This document shows, one piece after another, positions 1 through 6,011 of a stretch of DNA of 8,409 nucleotides. The notes under the pieces were generated by a model. It made no database searches. It was not told the DNA's origin and worked only from the letters and a program-made list of their open reading frames with translations. This DNA comes from Kocuria sp. Lineage in GTDB: Bacteria > Actinomycetota > Actinomycetes > Actinomycetales > Micrococcaceae. The translations under genes and the position numbers were made by a program. Where the stretch lies: assembly GCA_030453435.1 (NCBI GenBank), contig JAKDKI010000079.1, positions 1 to 8,409 of the forward strand, in the 5' to 3' direction. The number at the start of each line of letters is the position of its first letter. Position 1 is the first letter of the stretch.

Positions 1-2
1 GC

Positions 3-554
3 CGATCCGGGATATCGGCCGCCGGCCCTAACCTGAGTCGGTGGATCGAGGCTAAACAACCCCTGGTTGACACGTTGTCGCAGCTGCAAACCCAGCTCGA
101 TGAGTTCGAGATCATCTACAACACCCAACGCCCCCATCAAAGCCTCCCAGGGCGGGTGACCCCGTTCCAGGCCTGGAATGCCCAGCCCAAAGCACCGCCA
201 CCGCAGTTACCGGCCGAGAACACCGTGAGCATCAATCCCGGCCCACGGCCGTCCCAATGGCAGCACCGCACCTGGACCCCGGGCGTAGACGATCACGGGC
301 TACGACTGGTGTCCTCGATAGGGGTGATCCAAATCCACACGGTGAATTTTCATCTGGGCCTGGCACTAGCCGGAGTCACGGTCGCAGCAGTCTGGGACAA
401 CAACACGGTCATGATCGCTACCACCGACGGGGAACTACTGATCACCTACCCCGCCCCAGGAAGCGACCACGCGCCCAAGGACACGAGGTACTTCAGCAAG
501 AAACATGCCCTGGAAATCACCCCAGCACTACAGAAACTGTTACGGAAGTCCTGA
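3..554 (+). CDS. IS481-family transposase, C-terminal part (5' end outside window)
   Basis: The frame is open from the left edge to the TGA at 552-554, so a start within the window (for example TTG at 75) is probably not real. The readable part contains the end of the DDE integrase core, with YNTQRPHQSLPGRVTPFQAW (about 118-177), the typical YNxxRPHxxL...TPxxAW signature that carries the region after the catalytic Glu. A proline-rich linker follows (PKAPPPQLPAE). Then comes an extension of about 100 residues, seen in many actinobacterial IS481 transposases, with a beta-rich tail (LGLALAGVTV, then DGELLITYP). The first few codons (about 3-29) match the family poorly. This could mean a frameshift or decay just before NLSRWIEAKQP. 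Whether the enzyme is active cannot be judged without the N-terminal helix-turn-helix and first two catalytic Asp residues. Confidence 0.82.
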   Translation, partial: RSGISAAGPNLSRWIEAKQPLVDTLSQLQTQLDEFEIIYNTQRPHQSLPGRVTPFQAWNAQPKAPPPQLPAENTVSINPGPRPSQWQHRTWTPGVDDHGLRLVSSIGVIQIHTVNFHLGLALAGVTVAAVWDNNTVMIATTDGELLITYPAPGSDHAPKDTRYFSKKHALEITPALQKLLRKS

Positions 555-564
555 CACACCAAAC

Positions 565-614
565 GTCACCGATGTCCCGACACAAAACTGTCACCAAAGA
601 CCTGAGACTTCACA
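565..614. repeat. IS481 right-end motifs (two GTCACC-type repeats)
   Basis: Two imperfect direct copies start with GTCACC at 565 and 590, spaced 25 bases apart. The first continues GATGTCCCGACA and the second AAAGACCTGAGA before CTTCACA at 608-614. Tandem copies of this kind lie at the ends of IS481-type elements and are plausible transposase-binding sites. Assignment to the IS end rests on position (immediately after the transposase stop) and resemblance; the opposite terminus is not in the window. Confidence 0.5.
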
Positions 615-1077
615 ATCTGGTGTTCACCGCTGCGAGGGTTATACCCCGCTTATGGAATTCGCTCTTATTCCCGGCCGCATGATGGGGACGCTCTGGCCGG
701 AAGGATCCGGCGGCACGGAAGTCATGCTCAATTGTTTGGACGCTGTCGGCGGTCTACTGGTGGCCGTGGTTTCGGCTGCGCCAGTGGACCGAGTCGGATG
801 GCACCCATACGGTAACCCCGACAGGTCCGCGCTCACTGCCATGGGAATTGTGGAACTGGTTCTGCACACCTATGACATTCTCTCCGCACACGGCATCGAC
901 TACCGCGGACTGGTGAACCCTGTTTCTTCCGGCCTGGGCCGTATCTTTCCTCGCGCAACCCGTTCAAATGATCCTTGGCAGGACCTGCTCACCGCAACGG
1001 GCCGCACCAGTGAGACTCGTGGCATCCGCTGGCGTTGGGATTCGAGTTCGAAACCAGCTGACACGCTGGGGCCCTAG
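615..1077 (+). pseudogene. Maleylpyruvate isomerase-family (DinB-like) protein, N-terminally truncated
   Basis: The frame encodes roughly 150 residues that match the C-terminal part of the mycothiol-dependent maleylpyruvate isomerase / DinB-like metal-binding family. The visible signatures are DRVGWHPYGNPDRSA (about 790-833), AMGIVELVLHTYDIL (about 838-882; the H-T-Y-D motif contributes a metal-ligand histidine in this family), LGRIFPRATRSNDPWQDLL (about 934-990), then ATGR and IRWRWDS near the end. Family members usually have 200-240 residues, and the N-terminal helices with the first metal ligand (WDIVAH-type) are absent. The frame instead runs upstream without interruption into the IS481 right end. 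The likely reading is that insertion, or a rearrangement after it, removed the 5' half. Internal ATGs at 651, 678 and 681 could start a fragment, but none has a convincing ribosome binding site. A functional product is unlikely. Confidence 0.75.
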
Positions 1078-1084
1078 TCCCAGC
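1065..1084 (+). terminator. Possible hairpin in the convergent junction
   Basis: GCTGGG (1065-1070) and CCCAGC (1079-1084) form a perfect 6-bp stem around an 8-base loop, overlapping the stop of the maleylpyruvate-isomerase remnant (1075-1077). There is no T-tract after it on either strand, so intrinsic termination is only a possibility. The location between two convergent genes favours some transcript-ending role. Confidence 0.25.
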
Positions 1085-1109
1085 CCCGTGGAGAGTGGGT
1101 TTCCCTCCA

Positions 1110-2417
1110 CTAGCGGCGTCCGCGCGGCGACTGCTCCGCGCGGCGCTGACGGAGTGCCAGGCTTGCCGCGATAGCTCCGCTCATTCCATGGACCCCGGGC
1201 CCAGGCGGCGTGGTACCCGAGCAGAGGTACCAACCCCGTCTTGGAAGTGTCCACGGTGCTGTGGCAACCCCTTCCAAACGTCCACGTAGGCCACTCCCCG
1301 GACGCACACCCGCGTGTCCGCTGGTCACCAGTTGGAGACCCCGAGTCGCACCGGAAGCGATGTCACCTCCGACGTAGTTCATGTTGTACTCAGCCATGCT
1401 CGCCGCCGTGCTCGTCCGCGCATCGAGAACGGTCTTCGAAAATCCGGGAGCATACCGCTCGATCTCTCGCGTGATGAGGTCGGCAGGATCCACGCTGGAG
1501 TCCGCGGGGACGTGCGCGTAGGCCCAGACGGTGTGCAGACCCCGGGGCGCACGAGTGGGATCGAAAACACTCGGCTGGGACACGAGCATCACAGGATGCT
1601 CGGCCAGGACCCCATGACCGACGCTCCTCTCCGCCGAGGCCATCTGCCGCCAGGTTCCACCAACGTGCACGGTGGCGGCCTCGGAGAGTCTTGCATCACT
1701 CCACGGAATGGGGGCGTTCGTCACGAAATCGGCTTTGGCTGCGCCCGGCCCATAACGGCGTGGCCCACGTCGCGTAACGGCCTCACCGATTTGACCGCTC
1801 CGACGATCGACGCCGCCGGCAGCGGAGTGAGCAAGCTCGGCGTCCGTGTCCCACAGAACGAGATCCGCGGTCTCAATTTCCTCGGGCAAATCGTGCGGAG
1901 ACACGGGTCGGTTGCATTCGATCTCTCCTCCCAGCTCCTCCAAGTGCTCCACCAGGAAGTCGGTGATGCGCTGGGTTCCGCCGATGGGGATGGGCCATCC
2001 CGCAACCAGACCAGCCCCTCCGAGCAGGAGCCCGGTCCCGAGTGCCAGGGGTGCCCCCGGGGGAAGCATTGCGTGCGTCGCTATCCCCGCGAAGGTGGCA
2101 ACGGTCCTGCCCAGCGGTCCGCTGCCGCTCTCCATGGCCTGTGCAAACGGGCGTGGCGGGGTGACGAATTCGACACTCCGCTGGAGTCCGATACGGCGGA
2201 AGAAGGGAGACAGCCGCGCCAACGGGTGGACGGCGGAACAGTGATCATGAACGGTACCGAAGCGCTCGTTGAGGAAGGAACGCATGCCCCCGCCCGGCGT
2301 CGTCGTCGCTTCGAGAACTCGCACCCGCGCGCCTCCCCGGGCCAGTGTTATGGCCGAGGCCAGGCCGTTCGGCCCGGAGCCGACAACGACTGCCCGAGCC
2401 GGGGGCGCACTGGTCAT
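1110..2417 (-). CDS. FAD-dependent oxidoreductase, phytoene-desaturase-like, shortened
   Basis: This is a 435-residue flavoprotein of the phytoene desaturase / amine-oxidase-like superfamily, and its substrate is unknown. An N-terminal Rossmann ADP-binding site is clear: VVVGSGPNGLASA at residues 10-22, with GxGxxG at 13-18 and the ribose-binding acid in VRVLEA (Glu36). Family motifs follow: HDHCSAVHPLA (57-67), GWPIPIGGTQRITDFL (140-155), RYGPGAAKADF (221-231), VHVGGT (250-255), QPSVFDPTRAP (281-291), YNMNYVGGDI (344-353) and the C-terminal FAD-binding YLCSGTTPPGPGVHGMSG (397-414). Related proteins are usually near 500 residues or more. The stretch between PFAQAMESG (90-98) and TFAGIATHAMLPPG (108-121) seems to lack most of a substrate-domain segment. 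The ATG overlaps the stop of the upstream 60-residue ORF (ATGA, 2414-2417), with GGAG directly before it, so translation probably depends on coupling. It may oxidise the cluster's peptide, or it may be a flanking gene swept into the transcript. Confidence 0.85.
   Translation of the reverse strand: MTSAPPARAVVVGSGPNGLASAITLARGGARVRVLEATTTPGGGMRSFLNERFGTVHDHCSAVHPLARLSPFFRRIGLQRSVEFVTPPRPFAQAMESGSGPLGRTVATFAGIATHAMLPPGAPLALGTGLLLGGAGLVAGWPIPIGGTQRITDFLVEHLEELGGEIECNRPVSPHDLPEEIETADLVLWDTDAELAHSAAGGVDRRSGQIGEAVTRRGPRRYGPGAAKADFVTNAPIPWSDARLSEAATVHVGGTWRQMASAERSVGHGVLAEHPVMLVSQPSVFDPTRAPRGLHTVWAYAHVPADSSVDPADLITREIERYAPGFSKTVLDARTSTAASMAEYNMNYVGGDIASGATRGLQLVTSGHAGVRPGSGLRGRLEGVATAPWTLPRRGWYLCSGTTPPGPGVHGMSGAIAASLALRQRRAEQSPRGRR
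1120..1143 (-). terminator. GC-only perfect hairpin at the 3' end of the oxidoreductase gene
   Basis: The self-complementary octamer CCGCGCGG occurs twice, at 1120-1127 and 1136-1143, separated by 8 bases. Either copy can pair with the other to give an 8-bp all-GC stem. It lies inside the last codons of the oxidoreductase (the Arg-rich tail RRAEQSPRGRR), about 10 bases before the stop. A weaker stem, GTGGAG at 1088-1093 with CTCCAC at 1105-1110, follows across the stop codon. Neither has a U-run, so this may be a 3'-end stabiliser or weak terminator at the end of the minus-strand operon, or it may reflect codon composition. Confidence 0.3.
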
Positions 2418-2596
2418 CTCCGCTGACTCGCTGCCCGCGAAGGCTTCTTGAAAACGATGTAGGCGAACGCAGCGCTGAAGCCGACGGCGAGCATACCCCT
2501 GACGACCGGGCTAACATCCCAACTTTGCAGGACTCCCAGGAAAACGAAGAGGATCGCGACTGTCCCGAGAATGGCTACGAAGGTACGGAGAAGCAT
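2414..2596 (-). CDS. Small protein with two membrane segments, possible immunity protein
   Basis: This 60-residue protein has two predicted membrane helices, about residues 5-23 (TFVAILGTVAILFVFLGVL) and 32-50 (VVRGMLAVGFSAAFAYIVF). The linker between them is short, and the tail is strongly basic (KKPSRAASQRR), which suggests both ends lie in the cytoplasm. The ATG (2594-2596) is preceded by GAAAGGAAAC about eight bases upstream, and the stop overlaps the oxidoreductase start in an ATGA. The gene begins 43 nt after the ABC permease stop, the largest gap on the minus strand apart from that between the two peptide genes. I do not recognise a family. Small two-helix membrane proteins next to bacteriocin transporters are often immunity proteins, so that role is a reasonable guess from context alone. 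It could also be a transporter accessory subunit. Confidence 0.75.
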   Translation of the reverse strand: MLLRTFVAILGTVAILFVFLGVLQSWDVSPVVRGMLAVGFSAAFAYIVFKKPSRAASQRR

Positions 2597-2639
2597 GAAA
2601 AGTTTCCTTTCGTGTCGTCTTGTCAGCGAAGTGATTTAT
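2597..2639 (-). other. Intergenic gap between permease and two-helix protein
   Basis: This 43-base gap is one of only two appreciable spacers on the minus strand. It contains the GAAAGGAAAC ribosome binding site of the downstream 60-residue ORF. I see no hairpin, T-tract or convincing -35/-10 pair, so read-through from the transporter genes is the simplest assumption. Confidence 0.4.
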
Positions 2640-3794
2640 TCAGTCGTCGGCCGGCGCCGGTTGCCCCGAGGAGCGCCGACGAAAGAGCCGCCGCCAATCC
2701 TCGTTGACGATTCCCCAACGGTATAGCCGCACCCCGAGGAAGGACAGGACGACCACGGCCACGGCCGTCAAGATCCCACCGACCACCAAGGTTGGTGTCC
2801 ATCCAGAAACCACACTGACGATCGGCCCGAGAACCAGCGAGAACGGGGGAATCGCGACCAGCGATTGAACCCAAGGGGCTGACGGGTCCTGAAGCGCGAA
2901 GATCGCTACGACGAACAGACCCAGATTCAGCAGCTGCAAGGGCGCTTGCAGCGCTGCCCCCTCCGCTGGTGACCGGAGCAGGGAGCCCAGCCCGGCATAG
3001 AGGAAGCCGAAAAACAGGAACCCCAGGACATACCAGATTATCGCGTGCGGGAGAACCGTGAGAACTAAACCTACGGTTGCGCTGCTCCCGGTCACAGTCA
3101 GAAGTCCCGCCGCCATCACCCCGAGCAAGAGCAGTTGGGCGACGCCGGCCAAACCCGTGCCACAGACTTTCCCCGCGATAAACCCGTAAAGGTGAAAACG
3201 TGGAATCAGGATGTCAATGACCCTGTTTCCCTTCTCCTCGATGGTCCGCTGCGCCACGAGCGACGCATTGCTGACCACCAGGTTGAACCCCACAAGGACA
3301 ACGAAATAGGCGATGACCAGGAGTTGGGCTTCGTTCTCGTCCTGTTCCACCGCTGAGATGGCCGGTGCCTCGAGGGATGTGGACTCCCCCTGGCCGTCCA
3401 AGTAGGCCAACCGGATTCTGTCCACCGACTGGCTCAACTCGTTCTGTTCGGAGGCCTTCCGCACTTCAAGGGCGTTTCCCTCGGGCCCCTGCGGACTCAC
3501 GCTCCACAGTGCGTCGGCTTCCTCGGGCAACGTCTCGCTGTTCGTGACCTCAAGGTTTACCCCAACTTTGTTTGCCGCAGTGGAGAGCTCTTGTGCTTGT
3601 GACGACGAAGCGCCCGTCACGGCGATGGTCTTTTCACCGCTGTCCGGGGACAGGATCCGCGGGACAATGAGCATGGCCAACATGATGAGCAGCACGGTGG
3701 CGAGAGTAATGACTGTCGAACGGGTCCAGAAGGAGCGCTTGAACTCGCGTTGTGTCACCACACCCAGGGTACTGAGGAACGCGGGCTTACTCAT
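2640..3794 (-). CDS. ABC-2 type transporter permease (NatB-like)
   Basis: This 384-residue membrane subunit of an ABC exporter has the NatB-type layout. An amphipathic N-terminus with QREFKRSFWTRS (15-26) precedes TM1 (about 27-46). A large external domain (about 48-155) follows, then a cluster of five to six membrane segments between about 155 and 358, and a basic cytoplasmic tail. The conserved cytoplasmic helix after the second TM is present as QRTIEEKGNRVIDIL (182-196), followed by GKVCG (208-212), matching the EEK-x-x-R-x-x-E-I/D-L...GK pattern of the family. The start ATG overlaps the ATPase stop in an ATGA (3791-3794), with AGGAGG four bases before it, so the two subunits are co-translated. 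By position it would export the cluster's peptides or expel them from the producer membrane as self-protection. The substrate cannot be read from the sequence. Confidence 0.9.
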   Translation of the reverse strand: MSKPAFLSTLGVVTQREFKRSFWTRSTVITLATVLLIMLAMLIVPRILSPDSGEKTIAVTGASSSQAQELSTAANKVGVNLEVTNSETLPEEADALWSVSPQGPEGNALEVRKASEQNELSQSVDRIRLAYLDGQGESTSLEAPAISAVEQDENEAQLLVIAYFVVLVGFNLVVSNASLVAQRTIEEKGNRVIDILIPRFHLYGFIAGKVCGTGLAGVAQLLLLGVMAAGLLTVTGSSATVGLVLTVLPHAIIWYVLGFLFFGFLYAGLGSLLRSPAEGAALQAPLQLLNLGLFVVAIFALQDPSAPWVQSLVAIPPFSLVLGPIVSVVSGWTPTLVVGGILTAVAVVVLSFLGVRLYRWGIVNEDWRRLFRRRSSGQPAPADD

Positions 3795-4645
3795 GCGACC
3801 TCCTCTCGGTGGGAGGAATGCTCTCGGAAGACATGGATAAGGCCACGTTTCTCGGATGTCACGTCAATGATGGAGAATCCCTGGGTCTGGATCGTGTGAA
3901 TCAGCTCGGTCAGCTGAGTGGGTGTTTCGGCATTTTCGCTCTGGTGCACTCCGTAGGAGTCCTCGAAGGCCACGTGGAACTTCCGCTGGCCGGTGAGGTT
4001 CTCGATGAGGTCTTCGGCGAGCACCTGTCCGTCCTGGATGAAGATGACCCTGTCGCTCACATCCTCGACTACATCCAGCTGATGGCTCGAGAAGAGAACC
4101 GGCTTGCCGGAGCGCGCGATGACGCGAAGGATATCCGCCAGCTCGCTAACTGCTTGCGGGTCAAGTCCACTGAAGGGTTCGTCGAGGACTAGGGCATCCG
4201 GATCTCCCAGAAGAGAGCAAATAATTTGCACACGTTGCTGGTTCCCCAGACTCAGGTCACCCAGTTTGTGATCCGCGTACTTTTCGATTCCGAACTGGCT
4301 GAGACCGGACTTGACGTAGAATGATGCGCGCTCCTTGGACAGTCCGAAGGTCCGCGCGATGTACATGAGCTGTTCGAAGACCTTGTCCTGCTGATAGAGG
4401 CCCCGTTCCTCAGGAACGTAACCAATGCGGCGTCGTGCTTCCTCCGTGATGGGCCGACCGTCCGCCAGGACGTGTCCCGCATCTGCCGAGATGAGTCCGA
4501 TTAAGACCCTGATCGCGGTGGATTTCCCGGCACCGTTATTCCCGACAAATCCCGTGACCATTCCGGACGGCAGATCGAATGAGACCGATTCCAATGCTCG
4601 CTTCGTCCCGAAGGAGTGGGTGATGTCTCTCAGAGCGAGGTCCAT
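3791..4645 (-). CDS. ABC transporter ATP-binding protein (NatA-like)
   Basis: This 284-residue ATPase subunit pairs with the overlapping permease. All catalytic motifs are present: Walker A GNNGAGKST (35-43), Q-loop region YVPEERGLY (76-84), signature LSLGNQQRV (131-139), Walker B LVLDEP (152-157) with the D-loop SGLD (159-162), and the switch histidine in SSHQLD (186-191). The LSxGNQQ form of the signature is normal for NatA-type ATPases. After residue 215 comes a C-terminal domain of about 70 residues, also typical of that group. The ATG (4643-4645) lies inside the methyltransferase gene, a 16-nt overlap, with AAAGGGG just upstream. It should drive export, or removal from the membrane, of the peptide product. 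An alternative is a general drug or Na+ exporter co-opted by the cluster. Confidence 0.93.
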   Translation of the reverse strand: MDLALRDITHSFGTKRALESVSFDLPSGMVTGFVGNNGAGKSTAIRVLIGLISADAGHVLADGRPITEEARRRIGYVPEERGLYQQDKVFEQLMYIARTFGLSKERASFYVKSGLSQFGIEKYADHKLGDLSLGNQQRVQIICSLLGDPDALVLDEPFSGLDPQAVSELADILRVIARSGKPVLFSSHQLDVVEDVSDRVIFIQDGQVLAEDLIENLTGQRKFHVAFEDSYGVHQSENAETPTQLTELIHTIQTQGFSIIDVTSEKRGLIHVFREHSSHREEVA

Positions 4646-5427
4646 GTGCCCCTTTCGTCAGGGCCGGACGCGGCTGCCGCGTCGGCCAGAATCCAATACA
4701 GTCCCCGTTCTCCGTCTTCCTCGTCCCACACGAGAACGTTCCAGCCTGCCCGCTTCAAGAGCGCAGAGTATTCCTGGGGACCCCGTAGGGTGACCTTCTC
4801 GGTCATCGTCCCGGCCTTTGAGGCCTCAGCCCCGTGGGTGATCGTTGTTCGCAGCTCCGCAGCCCGACCTCCGTCGACGAGGTTCGTAACCGTACGCGCC
4901 TGGCCTCCCTGGTCGAGTGGCAGCATTGTGGTCAGCCCGTTGTCAGGAACATGGGTTCGGAAATAAAGGGGCGAATACGCCTCAATGGCCAGCCGCCCTC
5001 CCTCTGGCACCAAAGTACGAACCTGCCGGAGCATCATCAGGAGATCATCATCGTCACTGATGCAGCACATTGAGCCGAGGCTGACGTAGGCACCGTCACT
5101 GCGCAAGTCGTAGAGGTCGGCCGCGTTCTGTTCCTCGGACAAATCGATGAGTCTCGTGTGAACGCGGCTCGCGGCTTCCGAATCGGCCTGAAGTTTCGCA
5201 TTGAGACGCTCCACCATGTGGGGTGATATTTCCGTACCGGATACCTGGAATCCACGCCGTGCGAGGGGTAATGCCACGCGTCCGGTTCCGACACCGATCT
5301 CCAGGAGATTCTGCGCGCCCTCGAATACCTGGCAGAGCATGTCGACCGTGGGTCCGGCGCCGGTTTCACCACCGGTCAGAGCGTCGTAGTTCTTGGCATA
5401 CACGCCGTTGTACTCGATGGCGTTCAC
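4630..5427 (-). CDS. Class I SAM-dependent methyltransferase
   Basis: This 265-residue enzyme has a Rossmann-type SAM-binding domain. It opens with YNGVYAKNYDALTG (6-19), common in small-molecule methyltransferases. Motif I is LLEIGVGTGRVALPLA (41-56), the acidic end of beta 2 is GTEISPHMVERL (64-75), LIDL (93-96) lies near the adenine-binding region, and the beta 4 region is GAYVSLGSMCCISDDDD (112-128). LVPEGGRLAIEAYSP (139-153) follows as the beta 5 region, and a C-terminal beta portion ends in YSALLKRAGWNVLVWDEE. The GTG start (5425-5427) overlaps the preceding stop as GTGA, with GGAGG four bases upstream. Context suggests it methylates the peptide product, perhaps a carboxyl, amine or hydroxyl group, but nothing in the sequence fixes the acceptor atom. 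Adjacent Cys121-Cys122 after motif post-I is mildly unusual. Confidence 0.88.
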   Translation of the reverse strand: MNAIEYNGVYAKNYDALTGGETGAGPTVDMLCQVFEGAQNLLEIGVGTGRVALPLARRGFQVSGTEISPHMVERLNAKLQADSEAASRVHTRLIDLSEEQNAADLYDLRSDGAYVSLGSMCCISDDDDLLMMLRQVRTLVPEGGRLAIEAYSPLYFRTHVPDNGLTTMLPLDQGGQARTVTNLVDGGRAAELRTTITHGAEASKAGTMTEKVTLRGPQEYSALLKRAGWNVLVWDEEDGERGLYWILADAAAASGPDERGTWTSL

Positions 5428-6011
5428 ATGACCTCCGTCTCTACCGCGCTACGTGACAGCACGGGGCTCACATAGTCGTAAGCGACATCTTCGACCTCGG
5501 AATACCCACTAAATCTGGCGATCAGCCATTGGACTTGGGAGAATTCGGGTGATTCCGCTAACGGGTGATCACGGTCCGCTGCTCGACGAACGTAATTCGA
5601 CAGTAGGGAAAACGCCGAGAGCTGTCGTGTTTCCGAGGCGGAAATTCCGGAATTCACATTGGACAAAAGGCCAGCGGTCACATCGAAAACGGCCTTCTCC
5701 TCTCGGCGACCCGGGAACCAGAATGCATGAACCAATTTTCGCTGCTGAGCTTGGTTGGCGCTGTACCACTGCGAGTACTCTCCCGTCTCGGGACTGTGGA
5801 AGCGGTAGAGAAGGTGGGTGTCGTCAACTGCGGGCTCCGGTGCGAAGAATCTCCAATTGGGAATCAGAAGACCGGTGGGATCAGCTTTGCGAAGCTTGTC
5901 GAAGCCGCGGTCCGGGTGCTGGGACACCACTGTCACCACAAGCCAGGCGGCCATGGCAGCCACCGTGATTCGTTCCTTCAAAGGCCCTCGGGGGGACGCT
6001 TGCGCCGTCAT
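5424..6011 (-). CDS. SdpA/DUF5819-like membrane-anchored protein
   Basis: This 195-residue protein has one N-terminal membrane helix (about residues 15-30, VAAMAAWLVVTVVS) after a short positively charged start, so the rest probably sits outside the membrane. The key feature is LLIPNWRFFAPEP (48-60) followed by DDTHLLYRF (63-71). An aromatic W-x-F-F-(A/T)-x-x-P block shortly after one TM helix is characteristic of SdpA-type and DUF5819-type proteins, which are found beside SdpB/HTTM proteins. SdpA acts with SdpB to mature the SDP toxin in Bacillus. I assign it by motif and neighbourhood, not by full-length identity. Its ATG overlaps the hydrolase stop (ATGA, 6008-6011), with GGAGG about seven bases before it. 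The C-terminal half (about 90-180) is charged and shows no known catalytic motif. Confidence 0.65.
   Translation of the reverse strand: MTAQASPRGPLKERITVAAMAAWLVVTVVSQHPDRGFDKLRKADPTGLLIPNWRFFAPEPAVDDTHLLYRFHSPETGEYSQWYSANQAQQRKLVHAFWFPGRREEKAVFDVTAGLLSNVNSGISASETRQLSAFSLLSNYVRRAADRDHPLAESPEFSQVQWLIARFSGYSEVEDVAYDYVSPVLSRSAVETEVM

Larger units (their letters stand above)
1..614 (+). mobile_element. 3' part of an IS481-family insertion sequence
   Basis: This segment carries the C-terminal part of an IS481-like transposase followed by about 57 noncoding bases that look like the element's right end. That end holds two related motifs, GTCACCGATGTCCCGACA at 565-582 and GTCACCAAAGACCTGAGA starting at 590, and the second runs to a terminal TTCACA at about 614. 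IS481 elements usually begin with TG and end with CA and carry GTCACC/GATGTCC-like terminal repeats, which fits. Beyond 614 the sequence becomes the coding remnant of an unrelated gene. The left end is outside the window, so the inverted-repeat partner and any target duplication cannot be checked. The exact right boundary is inferred to within a few bases. Confidence 0.7.

Noticed and set aside
505..614. Treating the isomerase-family frame from 505 as one intact gene
   Set aside because: Bases 505-614 belong to the transposase 3' end and the IS terminus, and the translated part there matches nothing in the isomerase family.
257..682. Second plus-strand frame overlapping the transposase and the IS end
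   Set aside because: The transposase frame has the YNTQRPHQSL core signature. The other frame is Arg/His-rich noise and crosses the IS boundary.
964..1254. Minus-strand frame near the end of the oxidoreductase, considered as a frameshifted C-terminus
   Set aside because: The annotated frame continues in register into YLCSGTTPPGPGVHGMSG, so no frameshift is needed. The alternative frame lacks family motifs.
1314..2426. Long plus-strand open frame of 370 codons opposite the oxidoreductase
   Set aside because: It is an antisense shadow in GC-rich DNA. The translation has no recognisable motifs and the minus-strand frame encodes clear FAD-binding signatures.
4226..4255. Non-canonical ABC signature LSLGNQQR considered as a defect
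   Set aside because: LSxGNQQ is the usual form in NatA-type ATPases, and the other catalytic motifs are intact.
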